From assembly GCF_030272615.1 (NCBI RefSeq), contig NC_081407.1:147499744-147563743 (forward strand): a stretch of DNA of 64,000 nt. Direction: 5' to 3'. The notes beneath the pieces are model-generated. The model did not search any database. It worked only from the letters and a program-made list of their open reading frames with translations, and had not been told where the DNA came from. Positions 47,027 to 59,200 of this stretch are shown here, one piece after another (the stretch's first letter is position 1; each line of letters starts with the position of its first letter). This DNA comes from Cryptomeria japonica (Eukaryota; Streptophyta; Pinopsida; Cupressales; Cupressaceae). The translations under genes and the position numbers were made by a program.

Positions 47027-47264
47027 CATATATATACATATTAATGAAGGCGTTAGCTCGAGATTTATAACAAGATTTAGGAAACAATTACATTTACACA
47101 AGAATCGGTGCAAAAGCACACTAATAGGTATGCACAATTATTTATATTATCTAATCTACAACATTGCATCATGGTTAATCAACAATTCAAGAATGCCACG
47201 TAGGAAGTCAACCAAGGTCAAACAGATTTTACAAGGCCGACTAGGGTAGGGGCATTACATTTTA

Positions 47265-49985
47265 TTTTTAACAACTCTATCAGTGGTACTTTAACTTTCA
47301 TCTGGGTTAAAGCTCGAGTCATATCAAATGCAGAATTAATATTAGACTCAGAATAGGCTTTAACCTTATCTTCTTTTTGGTGACTTGTCTTCTTATCAAT
47401 AGTGGTCTCTAATAAATTACCAGTTGCACTAACTTTCTTAGGTTTCCTTGAAGTGTTAGACTGACCCTTCTTAGCATGACCATGTCTGGTAGGAGTTTTA
47501 CCATCAACCACCTTTTCCTGAGAAATTTCTTTGATAAACATGGAAATAGGCTTACCCTAATTCGCATCATTCTTGCTACTTCTCAAGTTATAGTTGTGTT
47601 TGGCCTTAGCTATTGCATCTTTGGTGAGGTTCTTCACTTCTTCCTTAGTAGGCCTTCTAAGATGAACTTATTCATCTTCAATTGTCACCACATTTAGAGT
47701 AGGATGTCAATCAATCGTTAATTGCCCATGGCAATTTGCATTGTTTCTTGGTGCATTAACTCATCTACTTCATCCTATGAAGACTCATAGTCACTGTCAA
47801 TATTAGTTTCAAACATATTTACTGTAGGCTTATCTTCATTCTGATACCTCAATTCACCCTCACTCCTCATTGAATCATTCAAAGCCTGAGACACAACACA
47901 CTGGTAAGGGGAATGTGGTCAATCACATGCTGTACACCAAGGAGTATTATCCACATTATGCACATTTCTACTTTTTAAAGGGTCAGGAGTATCTTGATTC
48001 TGTGTACTTCTTGGCTTGTCCTGCATAGGTTTGCCATCTTTCCAGGTAGTATTATATGGAATATCATGTAACCTGGTAGGCCTATCTTGCCAATTGTATT
48101 GAGGTTTATCATTCTTACTCACCTTTGTAGTAAAGTCTTTCATAGCATTCATTAGTTTCTCAATCTTATCCTCTTCTCTAGAGGCCTTATTTGGTTGTGG
48201 TTTTTGCTCTTGCCACAGCCTGCGATCAGTTCTTCTTCCCACTTTGCCTGATGATTTCCTATAACTTTCCACATTTATTACAATTCTAAAAGCATCCCTT
48301 AGACTATGTGGGTTTGTATCCCTAAGGATATAGGCCATCTTTGGGTCAAAGGCATTATAATAGGTGGTTAGACATACATTTTCATCTAGCCTCATCACTT
48401 GAAATAATCTATGCATTGCCTTCTGGAACCTTGCATTAAAGTTTGTGATGGCCTCATTATCAAATTTTATGATATTATTAAACTCATTAAGCATGAAGCT
48501 CACATTTGTCTTGTCCCCATACTACTCTTGAAAATAATTCTTGAACTCTTCCCAAGAACTAATTCTATCCATAGGCAACCCTCTGTACCAATCCCTGGCA
48601 TCTTCAACTAGAGATTGCATGAACAATTTCATGATCACATCCTCATTTACAATCTCATAATCATTAATCATATCACCAAAAGACTTCAGATTCTCCTTTG
48701 CATTTATGGCATTATTTCTAGCGAATTTTTTAAGTTTATCACTCATTTCAATAGGGACATGTTTTGGATAACCTGGGATCCCATCAATGAAAAGTTGTCT
48801 ATACAACTCAACACTGCTGGGTCTTCTCTGGAACTGGTTACTAGAAAAATGATTCCTAGTGTTCATTCTTGAACTTGGACCACCAACTCAAGGAACTTGG
48901 TTACTTTGGTTGTGGGGTAGTCCAAGAGGTATTTGATTTACTATAGCAACATTAAAAGAAAAGGCAGGGTATTTTGGTTAACAGGGGTATATTGGTTCAC
49001 AGGTGGAATAGTATTCATGGGCATAGTTGGTTGAGTTTTCATTACAGTGGGTGAGGTATGTTGAGTTATAGGTTTATTCTAATCTATTGAAGGGAAATTT
49101 ATAGGAGGGGCTTTTAGGTACTCGATTTTTCTTCTAAATTCAGCTTTGGTTGCTTCTCTTTCAGCTTTCTCCAACTCCCTCTACGGATTTTCCTTCTCTT
49201 TTCTCATTCTCTCTACTTCAAATTCATGCAAGGACATTCCATGAGGTACCCTTCCACTTCCTGATACTACGTCCATAGTTTTGGAACCAGGTCCAGTCTC
49301 TACAACCTTATGTTTTCCTTTGTCAGTACTAATTTTGGTAGGTTGTGGATCACTTTGAACCTCCCTATTAGTTTGCACAACAATTTTGGGTGCAGAACTA
49401 ATTTTGGTAGTCAAATTCTCTCTAATAATAGGGCCCTCTTCCTTACTTTTAGGCTCTTCTTGAGTGAATAACTCAAGATCTGCAATCTGTCTCAACAACC
49501 TATCACTCTCAATAAGTTGTGTTAGTTTCATTTTCCTTCTCCTTTTCCTTTTGTTTTCTTAAGGAAATTAACTGATAGACTCTTTTATTGAGAGCCTCAA
49601 TTTCTTGGGAAATCTCATCCGAGTCTCAAAATATTTCCTTTGAATCTGATATATTGACATGGTAAATATCAATCAAGCTCACATTTCTGTCTACAATTCA
49701 GGGAAAAGGATCTACCTTGGCATTGGAGCTATTCCTATCTCTCCCAGAAGTGCTAGTATGAGACAATATTTGATGGAAATTTTGAATATTAGTACCAAAT
49801 AGGCCCGTATGAAAACCCATAATGTCTTATTCAGATTCATGAGATGATGCATTACAATTTGCTTAAACTGGTCATCTAGAGGACTTACCCGTATGGTTGC
49901 CTTTCTATCCCCATGAAGAATTAACTAGTTCATGTATAACTGCTCCTCTCTAGCCTTTTCGGACTGGTTCAGGAAATGTCCTCTC
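47265..49985 (-). pseudogene. G1 gag
   Basis: A Tat-type gag on the minus strand. The long N-terminal region (to about 48900) is Ser/Pro/Lys-rich. The capsid-like core reads IMKLFMQSLVEDARDWYRGLP and SWEEFKNYFQE, then a NEFNNIIKFDNEAITNFNARF block (48866-47919). A CTACD...H...C zinc knuckle lies near 47900-47935. Frame changes between 49181 and 48866 and between 47919 and 47541 imply two indels; the rest are point stops. The segment 47541-47265 leads up to the site where block A entered (TSD TTTTA), and the frame continues toward the protease at 17156. Confidence 0.82.
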
Positions 49986-50059
49986 ATCATAGTTCAAATG
50001 AAATATATTATCTTTTGTTTGTGTACAATTTCCATCTCCAAACCAAATCTACTAAAGAT

Positions 50060-51530
50060 TTTGCATTTTCCATCCTTGAACTATAATTGAAATCCCTTAT
50101 CTACCACTTGTCCTACACTCAAAAGATTAAGCCTTAAACCTTCAACATAATAAACATTGTCATTATTGTTCTTACCATCCAATGATATAGTTCCTTTTCT
50201 TTTGACCATACATGTTTTGTCATCTCCAAATCTAACTAGACCTCCATCAAATTCTTGCAAAGATAGAAACTTCCCTTTATCTCCAGTCATATGATGTGAA
50301 CAACACTGTCAATTACCCATTCATCCTTGCTTCAATTTTAGTAGCAAGTGTCTTCTCTTTAGGTACATTCACTTCTAGTACAGGATCATCTTCTTTTATA
50401 CCCAAGAACACCCATTCCTTCCCATTGCTGAAACCACTAGCAGAATCTTGTGTCGGTTCATCATCAGAATCAGTAATGTCTTTCTCATCTGCTATGTAGC
50501 ATGATTTGTCTCTATTTTTCTTGTACTTATACTTGTTCTGATATCCAGGGTTAGGCTTAAAAGAGCTTCTAACTCTTTCTTCAAATATTGAATTCCTTTC
50601 AAGACATCTAGATGCAAAATGACCAATCTTATTACATGCAAAACATTTAAAAGGTACTTTTCCTTCATACTTACTTCCTACCGGTCCTTTAGGTACTCTT
50701 CTAGCAAATAGCACTTCAAGTTGCTCAAACTGATCATCTTCTCTCTTCATATCTTCTAATTCCTTTGCATATAAAGCTTTCCAGTCTTGCTTATCGGTTG
50801 TAGATGTAGATGCATGAAAAGTAGGTTCAAACTTCATAGCTCAAGAAGGTCCAAATATTCTTCAAGCTTAAAAGTAGATAGTTTCCCAGCCAAAGTATCT
50901 ATGTTGACAGATGTATTAGCCATTGTTCTCAAATCATTAATAGCAGTAGCCTTCATTTTGTAATCTGATGCTAGGGCTCTCAGGACTTTAGAAACAATTT
51001 CATCTTCACTCAGAGTTCCACCACAACATTGAATTCCCATAACAATCTCATTTACCCTTTCCATGAATGTAGTAATCCTTTCATCTTCAGGTTTTCATAT
51101 CTCACCTAGTAACCATCAAGTTTAGAAATCTTCACTACAGGGTCACCTTCATTAAGAGTCTCCAACTTATCCCATATAGCCTTTCTAGATGATTTGTCAG
51201 TTAATCCTATTATTTGTTGATCAGAAAGTGCACACAAAAGAGCTTCTCTTGCTCTACAATCATTCTCAAGCCCCTTGTCTAGGTTTACTGAAGGAGGATT
51301 GCCAGATCCTGAATTATAAGGTGTGACACCATTCTATGTGATCTCTCAAATCTCCTTGCCAAGACATCTCAGATGAGTATCCATCCAAATCTTCCATACT
51401 ATGTAATTTGTTCCATCAAGCCTTGGCATATCCCTCCGAAAGATAACTCGAGAAGAACTGGATGAACTTGAACGGTTAGTCACCGCAGGATCTTCCCTCA
51501 AGCGGTTAAGCTTTCTGCATAGAGGACTAA
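50060..51530 (-). pseudogene. Copia-2b gag and protease core
   Basis: The gag N-terminus has LDGTNYIVWK near 51410. The frame is broken near 51070 and again at 50837. The zinc knuckle CFACNKIGHFASRC (near 50620-50660) keeps all ligands, unlike Copia-1. The protease core reads WVIDS and then shifts by one base where D-S-G-C-S is expected (about 50300-50315), and a pre-integrase segment follows (50290-50081). The product would be capsid/nucleocapsid. Confidence 0.85.
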
Positions 51531-51545
51531 TGCTTTGATACCAAT

Positions 51546-52746
51546 TGTTAGATAGTTCAAATAACTAGCAGACAACTGAGAGGGGGGGTGAATCAGTTGT
51601 CATAGATTACCAGAACTATTAGCAATTTAAATTTTAAGATTGGAACCCAAAACATTAATACCAAAATATAAATCAAACCAATTAAGCATAAAAAACCATC
51701 CACATGACACCAATATTTATATGTGAAAAACCCGGTAAAGGGGAAAACCATGGTGGGAAGCCTACCCACAGTTAGATAATACTTTTGTAGTAAGTATGTG
51801 AATTATAATTGAGGAGCTTGCACTTGCAAGAAGGTCAACAACCTAGAACACACTACTCATCACAAAAGGAGCCTCACTAACTACATAAAAAGACAGACTA
51901 CAATATGGAGAAATGTTGAACTGCAAAAGATAGCATCTCCTATGCCTGAGTACACTTCTGGTTAAGCTCAATACTCAAGGACTAAATCCTCTTACATAAA
52001 CCCAATTTGATCTCCAATGATCAACCAAATCCTCTGCTTGAATGATATTACATTATTCGCACATTACATTCCTTGACCATGACATCTTACATAACCATGA
52101 TGATCTACAATGAGATCTTACATCTATATATACAAACCCTTGACCAGAAACAATTAGGTTGACCACCAGAGAATAAACCAATTATATATTTACAAACCAT
52201 GTTGGCCTTAGACCAAAAAAATAATATCTAAAACATAAGACATCCCAGAAATACATCGAGAGATCCAATCCACATGTTATATTAAAGTTGATCTATAACC
52301 TAGATCAACCGGGACCCAATATAGGTCCACATGCTACAACAATGATCTCCATCTGCCAAGTCTTGAACATGATCACCAACAACATCTTGAAGCTCCACCA
52401 GAATTTGCACCAACACCACTAATGGAATTCATCAAAAATCTTCATAAAAAGCTCTCCTGGTGAAACCCTCACCAGAACTAGAAACCAAGCTTCTAAGCAA
52501 GTAGGATAGCATCTGATCACCAGACCAAAACCAACTGACCAAATATGAGCATGAGTATCATGAACAAGCCAATTCCATCACCAAACTATATCGGAGCCTA
52601 CTGGATCATGTCAGATCCAAATCAACCAAAAACCATTCAACCTATCGGGACTAGAAGAGTGTTGGTAAAGCATCCAAATAGCTAGTGTTGGCATCAATGA
52701 CAAAACATAAATGCAACACATAATCAATTCCACAAAATGGCCAACA
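51546..52746 (-). repeat. Copia-2b 5' LTR
   Basis: About 1.2 kb, TGTTGGCC...CTAACA on the minus strand. A primer site TGGTATCAAAGC follows directly (51544-51530), matching the initiator Met tRNA type with one change. The ends resemble Copia-1 LTRs in style, but the sequences are different subfamilies. Confidence 0.82.
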
Positions 52747-53935
52747 TAATGTACTCAACTTCAGCAGTAGATAAGGATATTGAATCTTGTTTCTTACTAG
52801 CCCATGAAACCAATTTATTACCCAAAAAGAATGTTGCACTGGTAGTACTCTTCCAGTCATCAACATCACCAACCCAATCCGCATCAGTGTAAGCATATAG
52901 CATGAAATCATCATTCCTCAGATACCAAAAACTAGAGTTCACACTTCCCTTCAAGTATCTGAATATCCTCTTAATAGAATTCACATGACTCTCTTTTGGA
53001 TTAGCTCGATATCTAGTAGCCATGCACACATCATGTATAATTTATAGCCTAGTTTGAGTAAGATATATCATTCCACCAACCATAGATTTGTACAAACTCT
53101 GATTAGCTTTCAGAGGTTCATCATTTTTAGACAATTTGCAACTAGTCACCATAGGAGTCCCAATAGGTATGGAGTCATCTAACCCAAAATTCTTTATCAA
53201 TTCCTTCACATATTTAATTTGAGATATAAATATACCTTTTCTAGTTTGTGAAATCTTCAAACCTAAGAAGAATTTCTTCTCACCAATCATAGACATCTCG
53301 AATTCTTTCTGCATATCAGTGGAAAACTTCATGCTCAAATTATCATCTCCTCCAAAGATAATATCATCAACAAAGACTTCAACAATCAAGATGTTATCAT
53401 TCTCAATCTTAAAGTATAAGTTACTTTTAGTAGCACCTTTGTTAAATCCCAATTTCAACAAATATTTATCTAATCTAGCATACCAGGTTCTAGGGGCTTG
53501 TTTCAATCCATAAAGTGCTTTCTTCAGTTTATATACCATGTCTCCATCATTTAATAATGAAAATCCATCAGGTTGTTCAATGTAGAATTATTCCTCAAGA
53601 TCACCATTCAAAAAGGAAGAGTTAACATCCATCTGATATATATTGAAATCTTTATAGGCAACATATGCAAGCATCAGTCTAACAACTTTAATTCTAGCCA
53701 CCAAAGAAAAAGTCTCCTCATAATCAATTCCTTCTTTCGGAGAACATCCTTTGCATACCAGTATAGCTTTATTTCTGACAACTTCACTGGCCACATTCAA
53801 TTTGTTTCTAAATACCCATTTAGTACCTACAACATTCTTATCTTTAGGTCTAGGTACAAGCTCCCAAGTTTTGTTCTTTTCAATCTAATTTAATTCTTCT
53901 TCCATAGCTCTCATCCAATTTTCATCTTTACAAAC
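52747..53935 (-). pseudogene. Copia-2a: copia RT and partial RNase H
   Basis: RT motifs [36 protein letters not shown] and the catalytic FVDDIIFGG are in order. RNase H follows with AYTDADWVGD and then STAEVEY, where the Copia-2b LTR cuts it. Stops at about 53587 and 53041 and no long indels. The 5' edge abuts a second RT N-terminal fragment at about 53935. Confidence 0.9.
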
Positions 53936-54074
53936 TAGTTTTTTCTTGTTCCATGTGAAATTTTCCATCTCCATTCATCTTATTCTAGAACACCCACTTT
54001 CTTCCTATCACATTCTTGTCCACCAATCTAGGTACTAGCTCCCATGTCTAGTTGTTTTCCATCTAATTCAACTT
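53936..54074 (-). pseudogene. Copia-4 fragment: RT N-terminus, left of Copia-3
   Basis: The minus-strand frame shows TWELVPRLVDKNVIGRKWVF and NKMNGDGK, the start of a copia RT, with TAG codons at likely Gln or Trp-adjacent sites. It continues across Copia-3 at 63937-64000, where a matching upstream part (ECWMKVMEE) is found. It ends abruptly at Copia-2a, which repeats the same RT region. Confidence 0.78.
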
Positions 54075-55545
54075 TGATAACTCAATGATGAAAGAATAGT
54101 ACCAAATCGGTATTGAGAGGGGGGGTGAATCAGTACCGACAAAAACACAATCTTAAACCGGTTTGTCAGCAAACAATATGCACTGACAGACAAACAGTAA
54201 CACTGGTCCTTAAACAGAGTACAACTAACAAAAACCAAAATAACTTAAACAAGCATAAACCGGTTGACACTTATCTTCTCATATAATCTAATGCTTCATT
54301 TCCATTTCACCCTAATACATGAATAGGAAATCTACCATCAAAGATATACATATAAGCAACTAGATCAACATGATTTCACCACTTGACAGAAAACAACATT
54401 GCATCACATGAAGAAGACATCACACATGACACACATATTTTTCACATGGAAACCCAAGTGGGAAAAACCATGGTGGGGATGAATACCCACAAGCTTATTT
54501 TTGAACTCCTTAGAAGTCTGCTCCATTAGGAGCCTTGTCCGGTTAAAGACTGATACAATAGGTTTTGCTAGGAACCGATCCTATTAGGGATCACCTAGTT
54601 AAGGGATGGCTAGAATACCCAGTTAAGGGTTAAACCCTGTTAAAGGTTACCTTGTTAGAGGATTTCAAGAAATCAATGGTCTCGAGTCACCCTGTTAAAG
54701 GATTTACAACAAGCTAGTTAAGGCTACCCTGTTAAGGGATTTTCCAACTGTTGAGGTGGTTAGAGATCAATAGGTATTACAATGATCTGGTAACAGCACT
54801 TAATGCCAATGCAGATCCACTTAAGCTCCTCTTCACCTTCTGCACTTACATTCTGCAGGTATCACTTCTCTCCTCTAGTCTGGCAAGAATCATGTATCTC
54901 TTCTCTTGGATACACACACACAAATTTTGCCAGCAACCTCAGAAAGAGATACAACATTGACCTTATAGGAAAATAGATAGGTCGGTAGCATAAACCCTAA
55001 ACCCTAAACCTATTAGGTTAAAGAATTCAAATGGTTCAATCCTGACCATTGAGCACACTACATTAAATGCAACAGTCTCGATCCAATCTCAAGACATTCT
55101 CCATCATCCATTTTCCACCGATTTCATGGTGGCTAATAACCCATCACACATTATCACCATTTACAAAATTCGCACATTCCTGAGGTAGATAGGAACAATC
55201 TCCTTCATGCAAGATCCTTCACGCACACAAGGCTTACATGGCAACATGATCTGTTCATTGTTATCATGCTAACTCATCACACACAGTTACCAATTGAGCC
55301 ACATAGGCTTGAAGCATTTAAATCAAAAACCCTGAAGTTGAGACTACCAATCGGTAGTCATACAACGCTTCCATGTGCCAGTTCCCATAACCATATGCTG
55401 ATTCACCTTGAACAAACACACCGCTTCACTTTGGCACAAATTTTGGTTCATAGTGTTAAACTGGTTTTCTTCTCTTCATCATATTGACATCAATGACAAC
55501 ACATAATGTCATTATGTCCTCATATTGGTTCACATAATGCCAACA
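54075..55545 (-). repeat. Copia-3 3' LTR
   Basis: In plus coordinates TGATAACTCAATG...CCAACA. It contains a telomere-like 'aaaccctaaaccctaaacc' near 54991-55009 and a series of 'ccctgttaaaggatt'-like short repeats near 54600-54730. Confidence 0.93.
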
Positions 55546-55787
55546 ATCTTTCCCTTTGGCATTGATGGTAATATACAAAGATATCTCTCCACTTCACATC
55601 TTCTCCCCCAATTTCTATAGATATATTCTCTGCTTCACATCTTCTCCCCCTTTGACAACAACGCCAAAGTGGAGGCACAAGCTTCCCTATTCCATTATGC
55701 TACTCCCCCTGAGGAGTAGCATCCTTCAACACATCAATCCAAAACAAATTGACTATGCAATACCTGACTAATGTGGAGTATATGCCT
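55546..55787 (-). other. Copia-3 polypurine tract region
   Basis: Next to the LTR the minus strand reads CCAAAGGGAAAGAT. Further purine runs containing GGGGGAGAAG or CAAAGGGGGAG on the minus strand lie near 55605, 55640-55655 and 55705, resembling the repeated tracts of Copia-1. Confidence 0.75.
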
Positions 55788-57455
55788 TTAGTTTACCTCT
55801 TGAAGGGGCAACACCCCTAGTTCACCTCTTAAGTACATAAATGTAGCCTTTGGGAGAGGCTTGGTGAATATGTCTACTAACTACTCCTTACTGGAAACAT
55901 GTTCTAGTGCAATCTCTTTGTTCTAAACATTTTCCCTCAAGAAATGATACTTAAGCTCAAAGTGCTTGGTTCTAAAATGTAAAACTAGATTCTTGGAGAT
56001 ATTAATTGCACTAGTATTGTCACAAAATATACTTACCGGTTCAAATACAAAAACTTTGAAGCCATTTAATACATGCTTCATCCAAATTGTCTGAGTACAG
56101 TTCATGAAAGTTGCAACATACTTTGCTTCCACTACAGATTGAGAGATACAACTTTGCTTCTTACTCATCCATGAGACCAATCTACCACCGAGAAAGAATG
56201 CACCACCAGTTGTGCTTTTCTGGTCATCTACATTACCTGCCCAATCAGCATCTGTGTAAACTTTTAAGTTGAAATCCTTGCTATATGGATACCACAATCC
56301 ATAATCAATAGTTCCCTTTAGATACCTAAGAATCCTCTTGACTGCAACCAAGTGGGATTCTCTTGGGCTTTTTTGGAACCTTGCAGTAATGCCAACTGCA
56401 CGTGCAAAATCTGGTCTGCTATGCACTACATAATGCACCTTACCAATCATTGATCGGTATTCCTTCTTATCAACCAATGCTAAGTCATCTTCTTTGGATA
56501 GTTTACTACCGATCACCATCGGAGTACCAACCAGTTTGCTATCTTCATGCCAAAGGTCTTCAACACCTCTTTGACATACTTGGACTGAGTGATAAAGATT
56601 TCATCTTTCATCTGTTGGATCTGCAGTCCAATGAAGAACTTAATCTCCCCTATGAGTGACATTTCAAACTCTTTCTTCATCTCATCTACAAACTCATGAC
56701 TCATCTTGTCATCTCCACCAAAGATAATGTCATCAACTAATACCTCATAGATCAGGATCTGATCTCCTTCAGACTTCAAGTAGATATTGCTATCTTCACT
56801 TGTTCTCTCAAATCCAATCTTCACAAGATGGGAATGCAGACGTTCATACCAAGCTCTAGGTGCCTGCTTTAGACCATATAAGGCTTTATGTAGCCTACAT
56901 ACGATGTCATTGTCTTCAAATAGGGCAAGCCCATCTTGTTGCTCTATATACACCTCTTCTTCAAGTACACCATTTATGAATGTAGATTTTGCATCCATTT
57001 GATATACTTTGAAACCTTTAAAAGCTGCATATGCAAGAAGCATACAAACTCCTTCCAATCTGGCTACATGAGCAAAGGTTTCTTCATAGTCTTTTCCTTC
57101 TTCTTGAGCATATCCTTTGCACACCAATCTGGCTTTGTTCCTAATCACTATGCCATCCTCATTCAGCTTATTTCTGAAAACCCATTTGGTACCAATGACA
57201 TTTTTATGCTCTGGTCTGGGTACCAAAGACCATGTACCATTTTTCTCTATCTAGTCAAGTTCCTCTTCCATTTCCTTGATCCAGTCTTCATCTTTATGTG
57301 CCTCTTTGAATGTTTTAGGCTCGAATTCAGAGATCATACATGAGTTTTCTCTAACTTTTCTTCTTGTAAGGATTCCTGCATCCTTATCTCCTTTGATCTT
57401 CTTAGGATCATGATTCAGCTTGACATACAGAGGAATGGTCTTGATGGATTCCTCT
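55788..57455 (-). pseudogene. Copia-3 reverse transcriptase and RNase H
   Basis: RT from about 57250: [39 protein letters not shown] and the catalytic [10 protein letters not shown] single frameshift near 56515 leads to the RNase H part: VYTDADWAGN, SWMSKKQ, EAKYVA and FCDNTSAI. It ends in a VDIFTKPLPKATF motif and a stop at about 55788. TAG codons are frequent at likely Gln sites. Confidence 0.93.
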
Positions 57456-59191
57456 TACTTTTTTTCTTCATCCTCATCTCCATCAGTATCAGCATCTACA
57501 TCTATCGGTGTAGGAACACTGTTACTGGTACTTGGTTGACTAACAATCGATTCCCAGAAGGTTACAACTGGTTCATTTGCCGCTTGCTTACTGCCAGTTT
57601 CCTTAGTTTTCTCAAAGGTTTCATCAACTCTTACATTGATGCTTTCCATGATTCTCTGAGTCCTATTATTGAAACACTTGAGAGCTTTTCTCTTGGTAGA
57701 ATACCCTAAGAATATTCCCTCATCACATTTTGCATCAAATTTTCTCTGGTGTTCACTCCTCTTGATGTAACATTTGCTACCAAACACTCTAAAATAGCTA
57801 ACCATAGGTGTCTTACCATTCCAATACTCGTAAGGAGTTTTATCCTTACCTTTCTTGATGAGTACCCAATTCATTGTGTAGACTGCAATGCTCACCGCTT
57901 CTCTCCAAAAGGTGTGGGCTACCTTTCCTTGAATCAACATAGTTCTGGCTGCTTCAACCACAGTTTGGTTATTCCTCTCTGCTAGGCCATTCTGCTATGG
58001 AGTCCAGGGGGTAGACAGTTGCCTATTGATGCCATGTTCTTCATAGTACATGTTGAATTCACCAGAAGTGAATTCCCCTCCTTGATCAGTTCTTAGGCAC
58101 TTGATCCTTTTACTGCTTTCCTTCTCCACTAATGCTCTGAAAGCTTTGAATTTTACAAAAGATTCTAACTTATCTTTCAAGAATGTGACCCACATCATTC
58201 TTGAGCAATCAAGAGTGAGAATCATGAAGTACCTATCACCCTACACACTCCTAGTTCTCATAGGACCACACAAATCAGTATGCACAAGATCAAGCAAATT
58301 GTCAGCAGTGAAAGATTTACCTTTAAAGGTTGAGGAAGACTTTTTCCCCAATTGACACTCTTTGTACAAGGTGTTATCTGGTTTTCTTAGCACTGGCAAC
58401 CCTCTAACTACCTTGATCTTACTAGGCTTCACAATGTTATCAAATTTTACATGGCAGAGTCTCCTATACCATATCCAGCTATCATCAAATTTAGCCATAA
58501 GACATGTACTTATATTTACATTCAGCTGAAATAGGTTACCTTTGGTCTTCATGCTAGTGGCCACCAATTCACCATTCTTTCCTTTGATTCTGCACACTCC
58601 ATTCTTGAATTCCAGAGTGAGACCACTGTCATTTAGTTGGGCAACACTCAGAAGGTTGTGTATGAGACCATCAACCCAATACACATTGTCAGCACTACTC
58701 TTTCCATTCAGAGAGATGGACCCTTTGCCTTTGACCATGCATGGTGCATCATTGCCAAAGCAAACCACACCACCATCATACTCTTCCAAGGATAGAAACT
58801 TGCTCCGGTCACCAGTCATATGGTGAGAACAACCATTGTCAATGATCCACTCATTGGAATTATCAAACTGGGAGACAAGAGCCTTCTTGTCTGACACATC
58901 TTCCTTGATAGCAACAAATAGAATGTCTTCATTTTCTTCATCTTCTGATTCTTCATCTGTGACACCTTCATCAACTACCACAAAATAGTTTCTTTGGTTT
59001 CCTCCTTTGAATTTCTTGAACCTTTCCGATTTGTCTTTGTTGTCGCCATTAGGATAGTTTACAGCAATATGTCCTATCAGGTTACAAGAAAAGGATTTCA
59101 AAGGAAGCTTACCTCTATATTTGCCGGTTCCTTTAGGAAGTTTCCTATCAAGGAGAGCTTCAAATGCCATCAGAATCTCCTCATCATCCAT
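57456..59191 (-). pseudogene. Copia-3 protease and integrase
   Basis: One frame from a degenerate zinc knuckle (CNLIGHIAVNY, two Cys lost) through the protease core WIIDNGCSHHMT (Asn where Ser is usual) and the pre-integrase finger with RLCHV. The integrase triad is intact: HTDLCGP, RTDQGGEF and NGLAERN. TAG codons at about 58238 and 57990 sit at expected Gln positions. The C-terminal part contains NRTQRIMESINV and an acidic linker that ends at 57455. Confidence 0.93.
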
Positions 59192-59200
59192 TTCTCTGCT

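Larger units (their letters stand above)
17157..47259. mobile_element. A: probable 4.5-kb solo LTR hosting element B
   Basis: The block starts TGTAATTCCCC and ends GGGGCATTACA, an 11-bp imperfect inverted end pair of TG...CA type. It is flanked by the exact 5-bp TSD TTTTA (17152-17156 and 47260-47264). Ignoring B and one CATAT copy leaves about 4.55 kb made of 17157-21478 and 47032-47259. I see no coding domain and no internal long direct repeat in it, which fits a solo LTR left by recombination between the two LTRs of one element. Its orientation cannot be read. A non-coding large retrotransposon derivative is an alternative. Confidence 0.75.
1680..49990 (-). mobile_element. G1: Ty3/gypsy Tat-type retrotransposon, multiply interrupted
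   Basis: This is a minus-strand element in three blocks: gag (about 49985-47265), protease to integrase (17156-13687) and the integrase end plus downstream region (6985 to at least 1680). Two insertions separate the blocks, Copia-1 and the 17157-47259 block, each flanked by an exact 5-bp TSD. From 17034 to 6281 the pol frame stays in one phase once Copia-1 and one TSD copy are ignored, so the blocks are one element. An RVT_3-type extra RNase H and an extra ORF beyond pol point to the Tat branch. No LTR is visible: the 5' end is cut at about 49990 against a copia fragment, and the 3' LTR is outside the window or lost. Confidence 0.8.
49990..52746 (-). mobile_element. Copia-2b: 5' part of a copia element
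   Basis: Contains a complete 5' LTR, primer site, gag, protease core and the beginning of the pre-integrase region. It then stops at about 49990 against G1 sequence. No 3' LTR or matching TSD is visible. The LTR side is inserted in, or joined to, the RNase H of Copia-2a. Confidence 0.82.

Noticed and set aside
57410-57709. Plus-strand hydrophobic ORF opposite Copia-3 integrase as a membrane protein
   Set aside because: It is the complement of an acidic, Asp/Glu-rich linker, which gives Ile/Ser-rich frames on the other strand.
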